The notes beneath the pieces were generated by a model, which was not told where the DNA came from, did no database searches, and worked only from the letters and a program-made list of their open reading frames with translations. From Desulfuromonadaceae bacterium (GTDB lineage: Bacteria > Desulfobacterota > Desulfuromonadia > Desulfuromonadales > Syntrophotaleaceae), in NCBI GenBank assembly GCA_021107335.1, contig JAIOSZ010000328.1, positions 1-10,869 of the forward strand: a DNA stretch of 10,869 nt, read 5' to 3'. Shown in pieces: positions 1 to 6,650 of this stretch. Every line of letters starts with the position of its first letter. Positions within the stretch are counted from its first letter, which is position 1. A program made the position numbers and the translations under genes.

Positions 1-120
1 CAGGGGGTCGGGGTTTGTGGTACCTATCCCTATGAAATTGCCGAGACCAAAGTGGCTCGGGTGCATGGTTTGGCCCACCAGGCCGGCTACCCCCTGAAAT
101 GCAGCCTTGAGAGGGCCTGA
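1..120 (+). CDS. clpS: ATP-dependent Clp protease adaptor ClpS (C-terminal part)
   Basis: Only the last 39 codons are in the window; frame 1 is open from the first base to the TGA at 118-120. The visible part contains CGTYPYEIAETKV, then a VH pair, then GYPLKCSLE near the end. These match the C-terminal half of ClpS, where the YEIAETKV strand/helix and the PLxCxxE ending are family hallmarks. ClpS is a small cytoplasmic adaptor that binds N-terminal Leu, Phe, Trp or Tyr of substrates and delivers them to the N-domain of ClpA. The stop lies 11 bases before the clpA start, so the two genes are almost certainly co-transcribed and translationally close. The N-terminal residues that form the substrate pocket are outside the window, so pocket integrity cannot be judged. 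Confidence 0.93.
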   Translation, partial: QGVGVCGTYPYEIAETKVARVHGLAHQAGYPLKCSLERA

Positions 121-131
121 AGGGAAAGCCT

Positions 132-2372
132 ATGTTCACTCAAGAAGTCCAGATTGCTTTTTCCCTAGCGGTACGAGAGGCGCAGAAGCGTCATCATGAG
201 TACCTGACCACGGAACATGTCCTCTATGCCTTGCTCTTTGAAGAGCATAGCCAGGAGATCATTGAGGCCTGTGGTGGAGACCCGGAAGGGTTAAAGACCC
301 TGTTGGAAAACTTTCTTGCCGACCAGCTTGAGAGCATGCCTTCGGGCAAGGAGATTGTACCCGAACAGACCGTTGGCCTGCAGCGAGTTTTGCAGCGGGC
401 AGTACTGCATCTTCATTCGGCGGGGAAAAAAGAGATCACTATCGGCGACGTACTGGCTTCTCTGCTTGAAGAGGAGCAGTCCCATTCGGTGCAGTTGCTG
501 GAGCAACAGGGAGTCTCACGACTTGATGTGCTCAATTACATCAGTCACGGGGTTAGCAAGGTGCCAAGAGATGAGGGTGGCAAGCCCTTCCCTGATGGTG
601 GCAGGAGGCCGTCCAAAGAAGGGCAGAGCGAGGGCGAAAACGATCCGCTGGAAGCTTATACTGTTGATTATTTGCAGCGAGCCATCGAAGGCCGTATCGA
701 TCCTCTGATCGGCCGAGAAAAGGAATTGCGGCGTACCGTGCAGGTGCTCTGCCGACGCCGTAAGAACAACCCTATCTACGTTGGTGAACCGGGGGTCGGA
801 AAAACGGCCATGGCCGAAGGCCTGGCATTGATGATTTACGAGGATCGGGTGCCGAAGGTTTTGCAGGGGGTACATATCTACCTGCTCGACATGGGGGCGC
901 TGCTCGCTGGTACCAAGTTCCGAGGAGATTTCGAAGAGCGCCTCAAAGGGGTGCTCAAGGCTCTTGAAGATCGCACCGATGCCATTCTGTTTATCGACGA
1001 AATCCATACCATCGTCGGCGCCGGTGCGACCAGCGGCGGCTCTCTCGATGCGTCTAATCTCCTTAAGCCTGTTCTGGCTTCCGGTGCCCTGCGTTGTATC
1101 GGGTCAACCACCTATGAAGAGTACAAGAACCTGTTCGACAAGGATCGGGCTCTATCGCGGCGTTTCCAAAAGATCGATGTTGTCGAGCCGACCGTCGAGG
1201 AGACGGTGGCTATATTGCAAGGACTGCGTGAGCACTACGAAAGTCACCATCAAGTTACCTACACCGACGAAGCTTTGAAGGCTGCGGCAGAGCTCTCTAC
1301 CCGTCACATTAATTATCGTCATTTACCGGACAAGGCCATCGATGTGATCGATGAAGCCGGAGCTGCCTGTCGTCTGACCGACAAGACCGGCCATATCATC
1401 GGTGTGCCTGAGGTGGAGAAGGTGGTGGCTTCTATCGCCCGGATTCCGGAAAGGACCGTTTCCAGTTCCGATCGCAAGCGACTCAAGTATCTGGGCCGCG
1501 ATCTTAATAGGCAGGTTTTCGGCCAGGAACAGGCTATCGATTTGCTCTGTAGATCGGTGCTGCGTGCTCGCGCCGGTCTCAGCCATCCGGAGAAACCGAC
1601 CGGATCGTTCTTGTTTACCGGGCCGACAGGGGTCGGTAAGACCGAAGTGGCTAAACAGTTGGCTCTGCAGTTGGGGGTCGAGTTCCTGCGCTTTGATATG
1701 AGCGAGTACATGGAAAAGCATTCGGTTGCTCGCCTGATCGGCGCGCCTCCCGGTTATGTCGGGTTTGAACAGGGCGGCCTGCTGACGGAAAGTGTTGTTA
1801 AGCACCCCTATGCGGTGTTGTTGCTCGATGAAATCGAAAAGGCGCATCCCGACCTGTTTAACATTCTGTTGCAGGTCATGGATCACGGCCACTTGACCGA
1901 CAACAACGGCAAGCAGGCGGATTTCCGCAACGTGGTGCTGATTATGACCAGCAATGCCGGTGCTCGGGATCTGAGCGCTAAATCCATCGGTTTTGGCGGT
2001 GGTTCGCCGGGCAGCGCTACCTCCGCTGTGGAGCGAGCCTTCTCGCCGGAATTTCGTAATCGCCTGGATGCCATCGTACCATTCATGTCCCTTGGCGAGG
2101 AAACCATGCTGCGTATCGTCGATAAATTTGTTAACGAAGTGCGCCTGCGCCTTCAGGATCGGCAGGTGACACTGAAAATATCACCTGCTGCGCGTTCTTT
2201 AATGGCCCGTCGTGGGTACGATCCGATCTACGGGGCTCGGCCCCTGGCCCGGCTTATTCAGAGTGAGATAAGCGACGTCATTGCTCACGAAGTCCTGTTC
2301 GGAGAACTGGCCGACGGTGGCACGGTTAAGATCGGCTGCCGGCAGGATCGCCTGACCTTCCGCTACCAATGA
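132..2372 (+). CDS. clpA: ATP-dependent Clp protease ATP-binding subunit ClpA
   Basis: This encodes 746 residues, close to the usual ClpA length. ClpA is the hexameric AAA+ unfoldase that feeds substrates into the ClpP peptidase in the cytoplasm. Order of domains: Clp N-domain repeats (about 1-145), an acidic/glycine-rich linker (about 146-175), AAA module 1 with Walker A GEPGVGKT (218-225) and Walker B ILFIDE (285-290), then AAA module 2 with Walker A GPTGVGKT (497-504), pore loop GYVG (541-544), Walker B VLLLDE (562-567) and sensor-2 GARPLAR (701-707). There is no long middle coiled coil between the modules, which separates it from ClpB and ClpC. An IGF tripeptide at 619-621 sits where ClpP-docking IGL/IGF loops occur, so this ClpA should partner ClpP. 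The ATG at 132 follows a purine-rich AAGGGAAAG stretch. It lies between clpS and aat, all of one pathway. Confidence 0.97.
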   Translation: MFTQEVQIAFSLAVREAQKRHHEYLTTEHVLYALLFEEHSQEIIEACGGDPEGLKTLLENFLADQLESMPSGKEIVPEQTVGLQRVLQRAVLHLHSAGKKEITIGDVLASLLEEEQSHSVQLLEQQGVSRLDVLNYISHGVSKVPRDEGGKPFPDGGRRPSKEGQSEGENDPLEAYTVDYLQRAIEGRIDPLIGREKELRRTVQVLCRRRKNNPIYVGEPGVGKTAMAEGLALMIYEDRVPKVLQGVHIYLLDMGALLAGTKFRGDFEERLKGVLKALEDRTDAILFIDEIHTIVGAGATSGGSLDASNLLKPVLASGALRCIGSTTYEEYKNLFDKDRALSRRFQKIDVVEPTVEETVAILQGLREHYESHHQVTYTDEALKAAAELSTRHINYRHLPDKAIDVIDEAGAACRLTDKTGHIIGVPEVEKVVASIARIPERTVSSSDRKRLKYLGRDLNRQVFGQEQAIDLLCRSVLRARAGLSHPEKPTGSFLFTGPTGVGKTEVAKQLALQLGVEFLRFDMSEYMEKHSVARLIGAPPGYVGFEQGGLLTESVVKHPYAVLLLDEIEKAHPDLFNILLQVMDHGHLTDNNGKQADFRNVVLIMTSNAGARDLSAKSIGFGGGSPGSATSAVERAFSPEFRNRLDAIVPFMSLGEETMLRIVDKFVNEVRLRLQDRQVTLKISPAARSLMARRGYDPIYGARPLARLIQSEISDVIAHEVLFGELADGGTVKIGCRQDRLTFRYQ

Positions 2373-2394
2373 GACTTGGTGCCGGTAACTGTTG

Positions 2395-3084
2395 ATGACA
2401 ATCTACCGTCTCACCGAACAACTCGCATTTCCCAACCCGGAGTTGGCTGAGCCTGAAGGTTTGTTGGCGGTGGGGGGGGACCTCTCCCCCCACCGCCTAT
2501 TGCTGGCTTATTCGCTCGGGGTCTTTCCCTGGTTCAATGATGGCGAACCGCCACTTTGGTGTTGTCCGGACCCCCGTTGCGTGCTTTTCCCCGCCGAATT
2601 AAAGGTTAGCCGCAGTCTCAGTAAACTTCTACGCCGAAATACCTTTCACGTAACAAGTAATCGCTCTTTTGCCCAAGTGATTGACAACTGTGCTGCCCTG
2701 CGCGAGGCGAATGGCGGCACTTGGATAACCGATGAAATGCGCGCAGCCTACTGTCGGCTGCATGAGCTCGGTTATGCCCATTCCGTGGAGGTTTGGCTGG
2801 ATGGTGCTTTGGTCGGGGGGTTATACGGCGTCTGTTTGGGGCGCTGTTTTTTCGGTGAATCGATGTTTTTTCGGGTCGCAAACGCTTCCAAGGTTGCTTT
2901 TGTGACCCTCGTACGGCGCCTTCGAGAACAAGGATACGCACTTGTTGACTGTCAGCTCCCCTCTGATCATCTCACTTCCTTCGGTGCCCGCAGTTTGCCA
3001 CGCCGTGAGTTCCTGCAGCGCTTGGTGGGCGGCGGGGTGACGCCGGGCCGACCTGTTGCTGGGCCTTTTCCTGTAAACTTGTGA
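2395..3084 (+). CDS. aat: Leucyl/phenylalanyl-tRNA-protein transferase
   Basis: This encodes 229 residues from ATG 2395, a typical Aat length. A TTG directly before it (2392) could add one residue; no clear ribosome binding site decides. Aat transfers Leu or Phe from aminoacyl-tRNA to proteins with N-terminal Arg or Lys, creating a degradation signal read by ClpS-ClpA. Family motifs are clear: [20 protein letters not shown] near the N-terminus, [20 protein letters not shown] after it, then [32 protein letters not shown] and the DCQ...[16 protein letters not shown] region. It starts 22 bases after the clpA stop, in the same orientation, so clpS-clpA-aat is probably one transcription unit. The codons for the GGDLSP motif form a very strong DNA/RNA palindrome (listed separately). 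Confidence 0.96.
   Translation: MTIYRLTEQLAFPNPELAEPEGLLAVGGDLSPHRLLLAYSLGVFPWFNDGEPPLWCCPDPRCVLFPAELKVSRSLSKLLRRNTFHVTSNRSFAQVIDNCAALREANGGTWITDEMRAAYCRLHELGYAHSVEVWLDGALVGGLYGVCLGRCFFGESMFFRVANASKVAFVTLVRRLREQGYALVDCQLPSDHLTSFGARSLPRREFLQRLVGGGVTPGRPVAGPFPVNL
2466..2497 (+). repeat. 12-bp perfect inverted repeat inside aat
   Basis: The arms GGCGGTGGGGGG (2466-2477) and CCCCCCACCGCC (2486-2497) are perfectly complementary around the 8-base loop GGACCTCT. The mRNA here would fold into an extremely stable G/C hairpin about 70-100 bases after the aat start. The codons spell the conserved [10 protein letters not shown] stretch, so the reading frame through the run of eight G is intact. Whether the hairpin is used, for example to slow translation or dampen readthrough from clpA, is unknown. 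Confidence 0.85.
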
Positions 3085-3477
3085 CTTAAGGTCCTGCCTG
3101 TTCAGCCACTGAGAGTGGCAGTATCTACCCCCTTGAGGTTCGCTGTGAAGGGTGGGATTGCTTCTGTCCCGGTGGCTCGTCAATGGGTGCCTAAAAAATA
3201 GGCAAAGGGCTAATATGGCCCACGGCATGGGGACTGTCACGGCCCTATCCGTAGGTTCCCCACAGGGTTTTCCACTAACCTGTGGATGGAGCAGAAAAGC
3301 CATTGTTAACCGAGGGGTTACGTGTTGGGGTGTTGTGGATGGGGGGCGTTTTACAGGCCCTTTGCTCGCAGCCACCGAACGCCTTGCCCTGTGGCAGTTA
3401 CCTGTGGAGGCGCGGTTGCGGTGTCTAGGGGAAATGGCCGACCGGGTAGGCAAAAAATGTCTTTTCTGCGGGCAGCT
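3085..3477. other. 393-base region without a credible gene
   Basis: Open frames cross this stretch on both strands, but their translations are rich in Arg, Ser, Trp and Cys, have no recognisable motif, and no start has a convincing ribosome binding site. It lies between the end of aat (plus) and the end of the PilZ gene (minus), so it should contain only terminators or non-coding elements. Visible structure: a hairpin GCCACT-GAG-AGTGGC (3105-3119) just after aat, without the T-run of an intrinsic terminator; GCCTA-AAAAA-TAGGC (3189-3203); GGGC...GCCC (3207-3221); TAACC-GAGG-GGTTA (3307-3320); and a cluster of CTGTGGA-like words (listed separately). A non-coding RNA or a decayed gene is possible but not shown. 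Confidence 0.6.
3256..3411. promoter_or_regulatory. Cluster of DnaA-box-like sites
   Basis: Six words resemble the DnaA box TTATCCACA or its complement TGTGGATAA: TTCCCCACA (3256-3264), TTTTCCACT (3268-3276), TGTGGATGG (3281-3289 and again 3334-3342), TGTGGCAGT (3390-3398) and TGTGGAGGC (3403-3411). None is a perfect match; most have one to three differences. CCACAGG (3260-3266) and CCTGTGG (3279-3285) also form a 7-bp inverted repeat. The sites lie in a gene-free region. There is no dnaA, dnaN or AT-rich unwinding element nearby, so a replication origin is unlikely. A DnaA-binding or titration site, or a chance repeat of a short word, are the alternatives. Confidence 0.25.
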
Positions 3478-4197
3478 CTAGATAAGGGGCTCAGCATTGC
3501 CTGACTGCCGCTGGTTCACAAACTGTTCGATTTGTTGCTGGTCCCGGCTCAGGATGTTGAGAAACTGCATGCCGGCGATGGTGCCTTCACCCTCCGCCCG
3601 TGGCGCTGTCCAGATAACCTCGGTCAGGGTGCAGATCGGTTCGCTCGCCTCGTTCAGGGCGAGCATCAAAAGGCAGAGGTCGTTCTTTTGCACCGCTGTC
3701 CGGATCGGCATGCGAATGCCGCTTGCGCTCAGGTTGACCTGCCCGTGGGCAAAGGTTGGAGCGGTCAGGGCTGTAGCGGTGCTGGTCAGTTTAGAGATCT
3801 GCTGCCGCCATTGTCGATGAAAGGCTGGCAAGTTTCCTCTTTGGGCGCTATAGCGTAAGCCCACGCGGGTTTCGACCCGAAGTTGGGGGCGATGGCGGAA
3901 GATGCAGAGATCGTTGTTCATGCGTAAGCGGATTACTTTATCCGATGGCTGGCTGTGGAATGAAGCCGTCGATTTGAGCCAAAGACCATATCTCTCCGAA
4001 ATAATTTCCAGGGGACGTCCTTGCGGGAAAGGACTTCCTTCCTTTGCGGGCCAGGTATGGGGGATGGCCACATCGAAATGATCGAGTTCACAACTGGCGA
4101 ACAGACCGTTCATCGATTCGCGTCGGGCCGGCAGGTTGTCTTCGCGCAGGATGTTAACCTGAAGTCTCTGTCCTGGCGTAAAATAGCGACTATACAT
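3478..4197 (-). CDS. PilZ domain protein, YcgR-like (probable cyclic-di-GMP receptor)
   Basis: This encodes 239 residues from ATG 4197. A TTG at 4254 would add 19 residues, but AAAGGG (4210-4215) lies upstream of the ATG, with loose 12-base spacing. The N-terminal half (about 1-98) looks like the beta-barrel domain that precedes PilZ in YcgR-like proteins. The C-terminal half carries the two-part cyclic-di-GMP signature: RPQLR (RxxxR, 103-107) and NLSASG (NxSxxG, 155-160), followed by strands ending in GMQFLNI (209-215). About 47 residues separate the motifs, longer than in many PilZ domains and including a polar helix-like stretch, so an insertion is likely. Proteins of this kind bind the second messenger and alter motility, exopolysaccharide or pilus function; the target here is unknown. 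It lies 72 bases downstream of the DUF815 ATPase gene on the same strand, so the two may be co-transcribed. No signal peptide or membrane segment is seen. Confidence 0.85.
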   Translation of the reverse strand: MYSRYFTPGQRLQVNILREDNLPARRESMNGLFASCELDHFDVAIPHTWPAKEGSPFPQGRPLEIISERYGLWLKSTASFHSQPSDKVIRLRMNNDLCIFRHRPQLRVETRVGLRYSAQRGNLPAFHRQWRQQISKLTSTATALTAPTFAHGQVNLSASGIRMPIRTAVQKNDLCLLMLALNEASEPICTLTEVIWTAPRAEGEGTIAGMQFLNILSRDQQQIEQFVNQRQSGNAEPLI

Positions 4198-4269
4198 TTG
4201 CGTCAAGCACCCTTTCGTTACTGGGAAAATATATTGCAACCAAGGAAAGAGCAATTAGCGTTCCAGTAT

Positions 4270-5178
4270 TCACTCAGAGAGGGGGGCAATCTTACCTGCC
4301 ATGGCCATGCGGCCGCTGAGGTCGTCGATGAACTGTTTAGCCACGCGTCCAGAGCGGCAGCTCCGTTCCTTTGACCAGCTCAGAGCCGCCTGGTTGAGTT
4401 CTTTGCTGTCCATGATCAATCGTCGCTGTTGGGCCAGGTAATGGACGATCTCCAGATAGATCGGTTGGCTCATGGGAGTAAAGCCGAGACTGATGCCGAA
4501 ACAGTCGGCCAAGGAAGGTTTTTCCGCCAGAGCCTCTTTGGGATGGATCTCTTGGTCGTCCAAGTTGTCGCTGAAAAGTTCAGTACGCAAATGGCAACGA
4601 TTACTTGTTGCGTAGAGCAGGATGTTTTCGGAGGGCTCTTCAATTCCGCCATCGAGCAGTGCTTTGAGTTCCCGGTAGCCCGGGTCCTGTTCGCCAAATG
4701 AGAGGTCATCGCAAAATAGGAGGAAACGATAGGGTTGTTCTCTCAGCAGGCTTGTAATTTGCGGCAGTTGAAATAGGTCTTCCTTGTGGACCTCGATCAA
4801 TCGCAATCCATCTTGAAAAAATGGGTTGAGCAATCCCTTGATGGCCGATGATTTGCCACTGCCCCTTTCGCCCCACAACAGAATGTTATTGGCCGGATAG
4901 TGCTGGACAAACTGGGCGGTGTTGCGTCGCAGTGTTTCGAGGATGCGGTCAATGCCGAAAAGGTCGTCATGGTCGACCATGTTGGGGTAGGCCACCTCAG
5001 CCAGGTAGCCATTTTCCTGGTGTTGAATCCAGCGAAAAGCGATGTAGTCGCGAAATATTGTCGGCTCAAGCTGGTATTCAACGAGCGAGCGCGTCAGGTG
5101 CTCCTCACCTAAATCAAGTATTCGGTCAAGGCGTTCGACAACGTAGTTCCAATCGATTTCCAGTGGCTCCATATCCAT
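4270..5178 (-). CDS. DUF815-family AAA+ ATPase
   Basis: This encodes 302 residues from ATG 5178, preceded by GGAAAGG (5186-5192) at 7 bases. The frame stays open further upstream, but those codons look non-coding and have no ribosome binding site. An N-terminal helical part (about 1-70) contains the family-like 'DLFGID' linker (72-77). Walker A is GERGSGKS (103-110), Walker B is FLLFCDDLSF (152-161), sensor 1 is ILLYATSN (186-193), and the later LADCFGISLGF (224-234 region) matches the DUF815 segment often written SDRFGL. The family is widespread and predicted to be a cytoplasmic ATPase. Its biochemical role is not established. It is transcribed divergently from the rRNA methyltransferase gene and stands upstream of the PilZ gene. 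Cys226 replaces the Arg that I recall as usual in the DRFG motif, which may matter if that Arg acts in trans on ATP. Confidence 0.88.
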   Translation of the reverse strand: MDMEPLEIDWNYVVERLDRILDLGEEHLTRSLVEYQLEPTIFRDYIAFRWIQHQENGYLAEVAYPNMVDHDDLFGIDRILETLRRNTAQFVQHYPANNILLWGERGSGKSSAIKGLLNPFFQDGLRLIEVHKEDLFQLPQITSLLREQPYRFLLFCDDLSFGEQDPGYRELKALLDGGIEEPSENILLYATSNRCHLRTELFSDNLDDQEIHPKEALAEKPSLADCFGISLGFTPMSQPIYLEIVHYLAQQRRLIMDSKELNQAALSWSKERSCRSGRVAKQFIDDLSGRMAMAGKIAPLSE

Positions 5179-5191
5179 AATATAGCCTTTC

Positions 5192-5204
5192 CAGGGATTC
5201 CCTG
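5192..5204. repeat. 13-base palindrome in the DUF815 leader
   Basis: CAGGGA-T-TCCCTG is a perfect 6-bp inverted repeat with a single central base. It overlaps the outer edge of the ribosome binding site of the minus-strand ATPase gene. It could be an operator for a dimeric regulator. With a one-base centre it is unlikely to fold as an RNA hairpin. Chance is possible. Confidence 0.4.
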
Positions 5205-5274
5205 TGTATTTGCGATGTTCTATGTAAAAGGATAGCAGACCCGGCTGCCACCTGCACAACTTGCGGGAGTTGGA

Positions 5275-5303
5275 TTGCCAGAGAGTGCCTCCTGTGTTAG
5301 GAT
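5275..5303 (+). promoter_or_regulatory. Candidate sigma-70 promoter for the rRNA methyltransferase gene
   Basis: TTGCCA (5275-5280) and TAGGAT (5298-5303) are separated by exactly 17 bases, and TG one base before the -10 gives an extended -10 (TGT-TAGGAT). The -35 matches the consensus at five of six positions, the -10 at four. Transcription would start near 5310, giving a leader of about 120 bases that begins with the hairpin at 5318-5343. Confidence 0.5.
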
Positions 5304-5317
5304 CGCTGCCCATTTAG

Positions 5318-5343
5318 GACCGAATGGGAAGTCCCTGTCGGTC
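5318..5343 (+). promoter_or_regulatory. Leader hairpin upstream of the rRNA methyltransferase gene
   Basis: GACCGA (5318-5323) pairs with TCGGTC (5338-5343); a 2-by-2 mismatch follows, then GGG (5326-5328) pairs with CCC (5333-5335) around the loop AAGT. If the promoter at 5275-5303 is used, this hairpin sits at the 5' end of the mRNA, where it could affect stability. There is no T-run straight after it, so it is not a terminator. It matches no riboswitch class I recognise. Confidence 0.45.
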
Positions 5344-5428
5344 TAAACAGGGTCTTTTAATTTTCTGGCGTCGTCGCCAATCGGATTCATGGCGAGTTTT
5401 TTTGCGCAGTCAGATAGAGGATTTAGAA

Positions 5429-6538
5429 GTGAAAAAGCAAGTAGAACAACTATTCGCAGCAACAGCACCTGGTTTGGAAGGAGTTTGTGCCGCAGAATTG
5501 ACCGCGCTGGGTATGGCTGGAGTTAAGGCTGTTGCGGGCGGAGTTGAGTTTTGTGGTGCCTTGCGGGAGCTGTACCTGGCCAACCTTTGGTTGCGCACAG
5601 CCAGCCGAGTTGTGGTTCGGTTCAGTGAGTTGCGATGCCGAGATTTCCCAACCCTGTATCGCAAGGCTTTGCAGCTTCCCTGGGGGCGTTATGTCAAGCC
5701 CGGCACGCGCTTGCAGGTTCGTGCGACCTGCCGTCGTTCCCGGTTGCAACATACCGAGCGCATTGCTGAGACCCTGCAAAAAGCCATGACCCGGGCTCTG
5801 GGAGCAACAACTCCGGAGGAAAATGGGCCGACGCAGCTGTTGATTGTTTCTTTGGAAGATGACCTGTGTCGGTTGTCTTTCGACAGTTCTGGCGAGTTGC
5901 TTCACCGTCGCGGCTATCGACAGGATGTCGGTGCAGCACCCTTGCGTGAAACCCTGGCCGCTGGCATTCTGATGCTCCTTGGCTGGCAGGGGGATCAGCC
6001 ACTTTTCGATCCGATGTGCGGTTCAGGCACCTTTCTCATTGAAGGGGCTCTGTTGGCTCTAAAACGGCCTCCCGGTGCAGGGCGAGAATTTGCTTTTATG
6101 GGGTGGCCGCACTACCGCCAGGGGCTTTGGAAGGCTCTGTTGCTGGAGGCCGCTAAGCAGGGCAGAGATGTCTGCCCAATATTGACGGGGGCCGACCGTG
6201 ATGCAGACGTGCTGGATGCAGCCCGACGAAATGCCCAACGAGCCGGGGTGGCCGAATATCTGTCGTTACAGCCTCTCGAATTAAGTCAACAAACGTCTTC
6301 CCCGTCAGCACCTGGATTGGCTTTGTCCAACCCGCCCTACGGGGCTCGTCTTGGCCGAGGCGAATTAGACGACATCTATCGTGGGCTGGGCCGAGTTTAT
6401 CGGCAGGTATTGCCCGGGTGGCAACGAGCCTTTTTGTGCCCCGAGCCGCGTCTTGCCAAAACGGTCGGCTTGCCTCTGGCTCAGACCGCTCACTTGCAGA
6501 ATGGCGGAATTCGTGTTGGTCTGTTTGCAGTGAAATAA
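5429..6538 (+). CDS. THUMP-domain class I SAM-dependent RNA methyltransferase (RlmL N-terminal type, 23S rRNA)
   Basis: This encodes 369 residues from GTG 5429, chosen because AGAGG (5416-5420) lies 8 bases before it. The frame is open back to 5324, but those 35 residues are unlike a protein N-terminus. Residues 1-60 hold the family start (FAATAPGLEGVCAAEL). The THUMP RNA-binding domain covers about 45-155 and ends in LLHRRGYRQDVGAAPLRE, a segment typical of this family. The Rossmann methyltransferase part carries DPMCGSGT (194-201, SAM binding) and NPPYG (301-305, the amino-methylating catalytic motif). E. coli RlmL makes N2-methylguanine at 23S rRNA position 2445, and this looks like the stand-alone form of that domain. 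The RlmK-like second domain is absent. The exact target base cannot be fixed from sequence, and related TrmN/Trm14-type enzymes act on tRNA, so no symbol is given. It precedes rpsU, which suits a ribosome role. Confidence 0.88.
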   Translation: MKKQVEQLFAATAPGLEGVCAAELTALGMAGVKAVAGGVEFCGALRELYLANLWLRTASRVVVRFSELRCRDFPTLYRKALQLPWGRYVKPGTRLQVRATCRRSRLQHTERIAETLQKAMTRALGATTPEENGPTQLLIVSLEDDLCRLSFDSSGELLHRRGYRQDVGAAPLRETLAAGILMLLGWQGDQPLFDPMCGSGTFLIEGALLALKRPPGAGREFAFMGWPHYRQGLWKALLLEAAKQGRDVCPILTGADRDADVLDAARRNAQRAGVAEYLSLQPLELSQQTSSPSAPGLALSNPPYGARLGRGELDDIYRGLGRVYRQVLPGWQRAFLCPEPRLAKTVGLPLAQTAHLQNGGIRVGLFAVK

Positions 6539-6556
6539 GTAGCGGAGCTATTTTTT
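6537..6556 (+). terminator. Weak intrinsic terminator after the methyltransferase gene
   Basis: TAGC-GGA-GCTA (6540-6550) directly precedes six T (6551-6556), and the stem can be lengthened with a G-T wobble into the stop codon. The stem is short, so termination may be partial and some transcripts may run on into rpsU. Confidence 0.35.
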
Positions 6557-6557
6557 C

Positions 6558-6586
6558 TTGATCTTTTGGCACTATTTGCCTAATAT
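6558..6586 (+). promoter_or_regulatory. Candidate sigma-70 promoter of rpsU
   Basis: TTGATC (6558-6563), 17 bases, TAATAT (6581-6586). Each box matches the consensus at four of six positions with optimal spacing. The predicted start near 6593 gives a leader of about 58 bases that opens with the hairpin at 6595-6613. Confidence 0.5.
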
Positions 6587-6594
6587 CCTCTGAT

Positions 6595-6613
6595 GCCTTC
6601 ACATGTTGAGGGC
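6595..6613 (+). promoter_or_regulatory. Hairpin in the rpsU leader
   Basis: GCCTTCA (6595-6601) pairs with TGAGGGC (6607-6613) over 7 bp with one G-T wobble and a five-base loop. It lies at the predicted 5' end of the rpsU mRNA. Ribosomal protein genes are often autoregulated through leader structure, so this is a candidate element, but it could equally just protect the 5' end. Confidence 0.35.
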
Positions 6614-6650
6614 TCAAGTATATAGAAAAGTGAAAGCGAGGTGATTGTCT

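Noticed and set aside
2472..2479. Possible frameshift at the run of eight G in aat
   Set aside because: The conserved GGDLSP motif and all later Aat motifs stay in the same frame.
3256..3411. Chromosomal replication origin
   Set aside because: No perfect DnaA box, no AT-rich unwinding element, and no dnaA, dnaN, gidA or parAB nearby.
2821..3453. 210-codon minus-strand open frame overlapping the end of aat and the gene-free region
   Set aside because: Its right half has no recognisable motif, its left half is antisense to aat, and the composition (Arg, Ser, Pro, His rich) is what a GC-rich non-coding strand gives.
3152..3481. 109-codon plus-strand open frame after aat
   Set aside because: No convincing ribosome binding site, no known domain, unusual Trp/Cys/Gly composition, and it reads straight through the hairpins and DnaA-box-like words.
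5179..5313. 45-residue N-terminal extension of the DUF815 ATPase
   Set aside because: It covers the likely leader, and ATG 5178 has GGAAAGG seven bases upstream.
5324..5428. 35-residue N-terminal extension of the rRNA methyltransferase
   Set aside because: The residues look like translated leader; the promoter-proximal hairpin lies there, and the GTG at 5429 has AGAGG at the right spacing and matches the family N-terminus.
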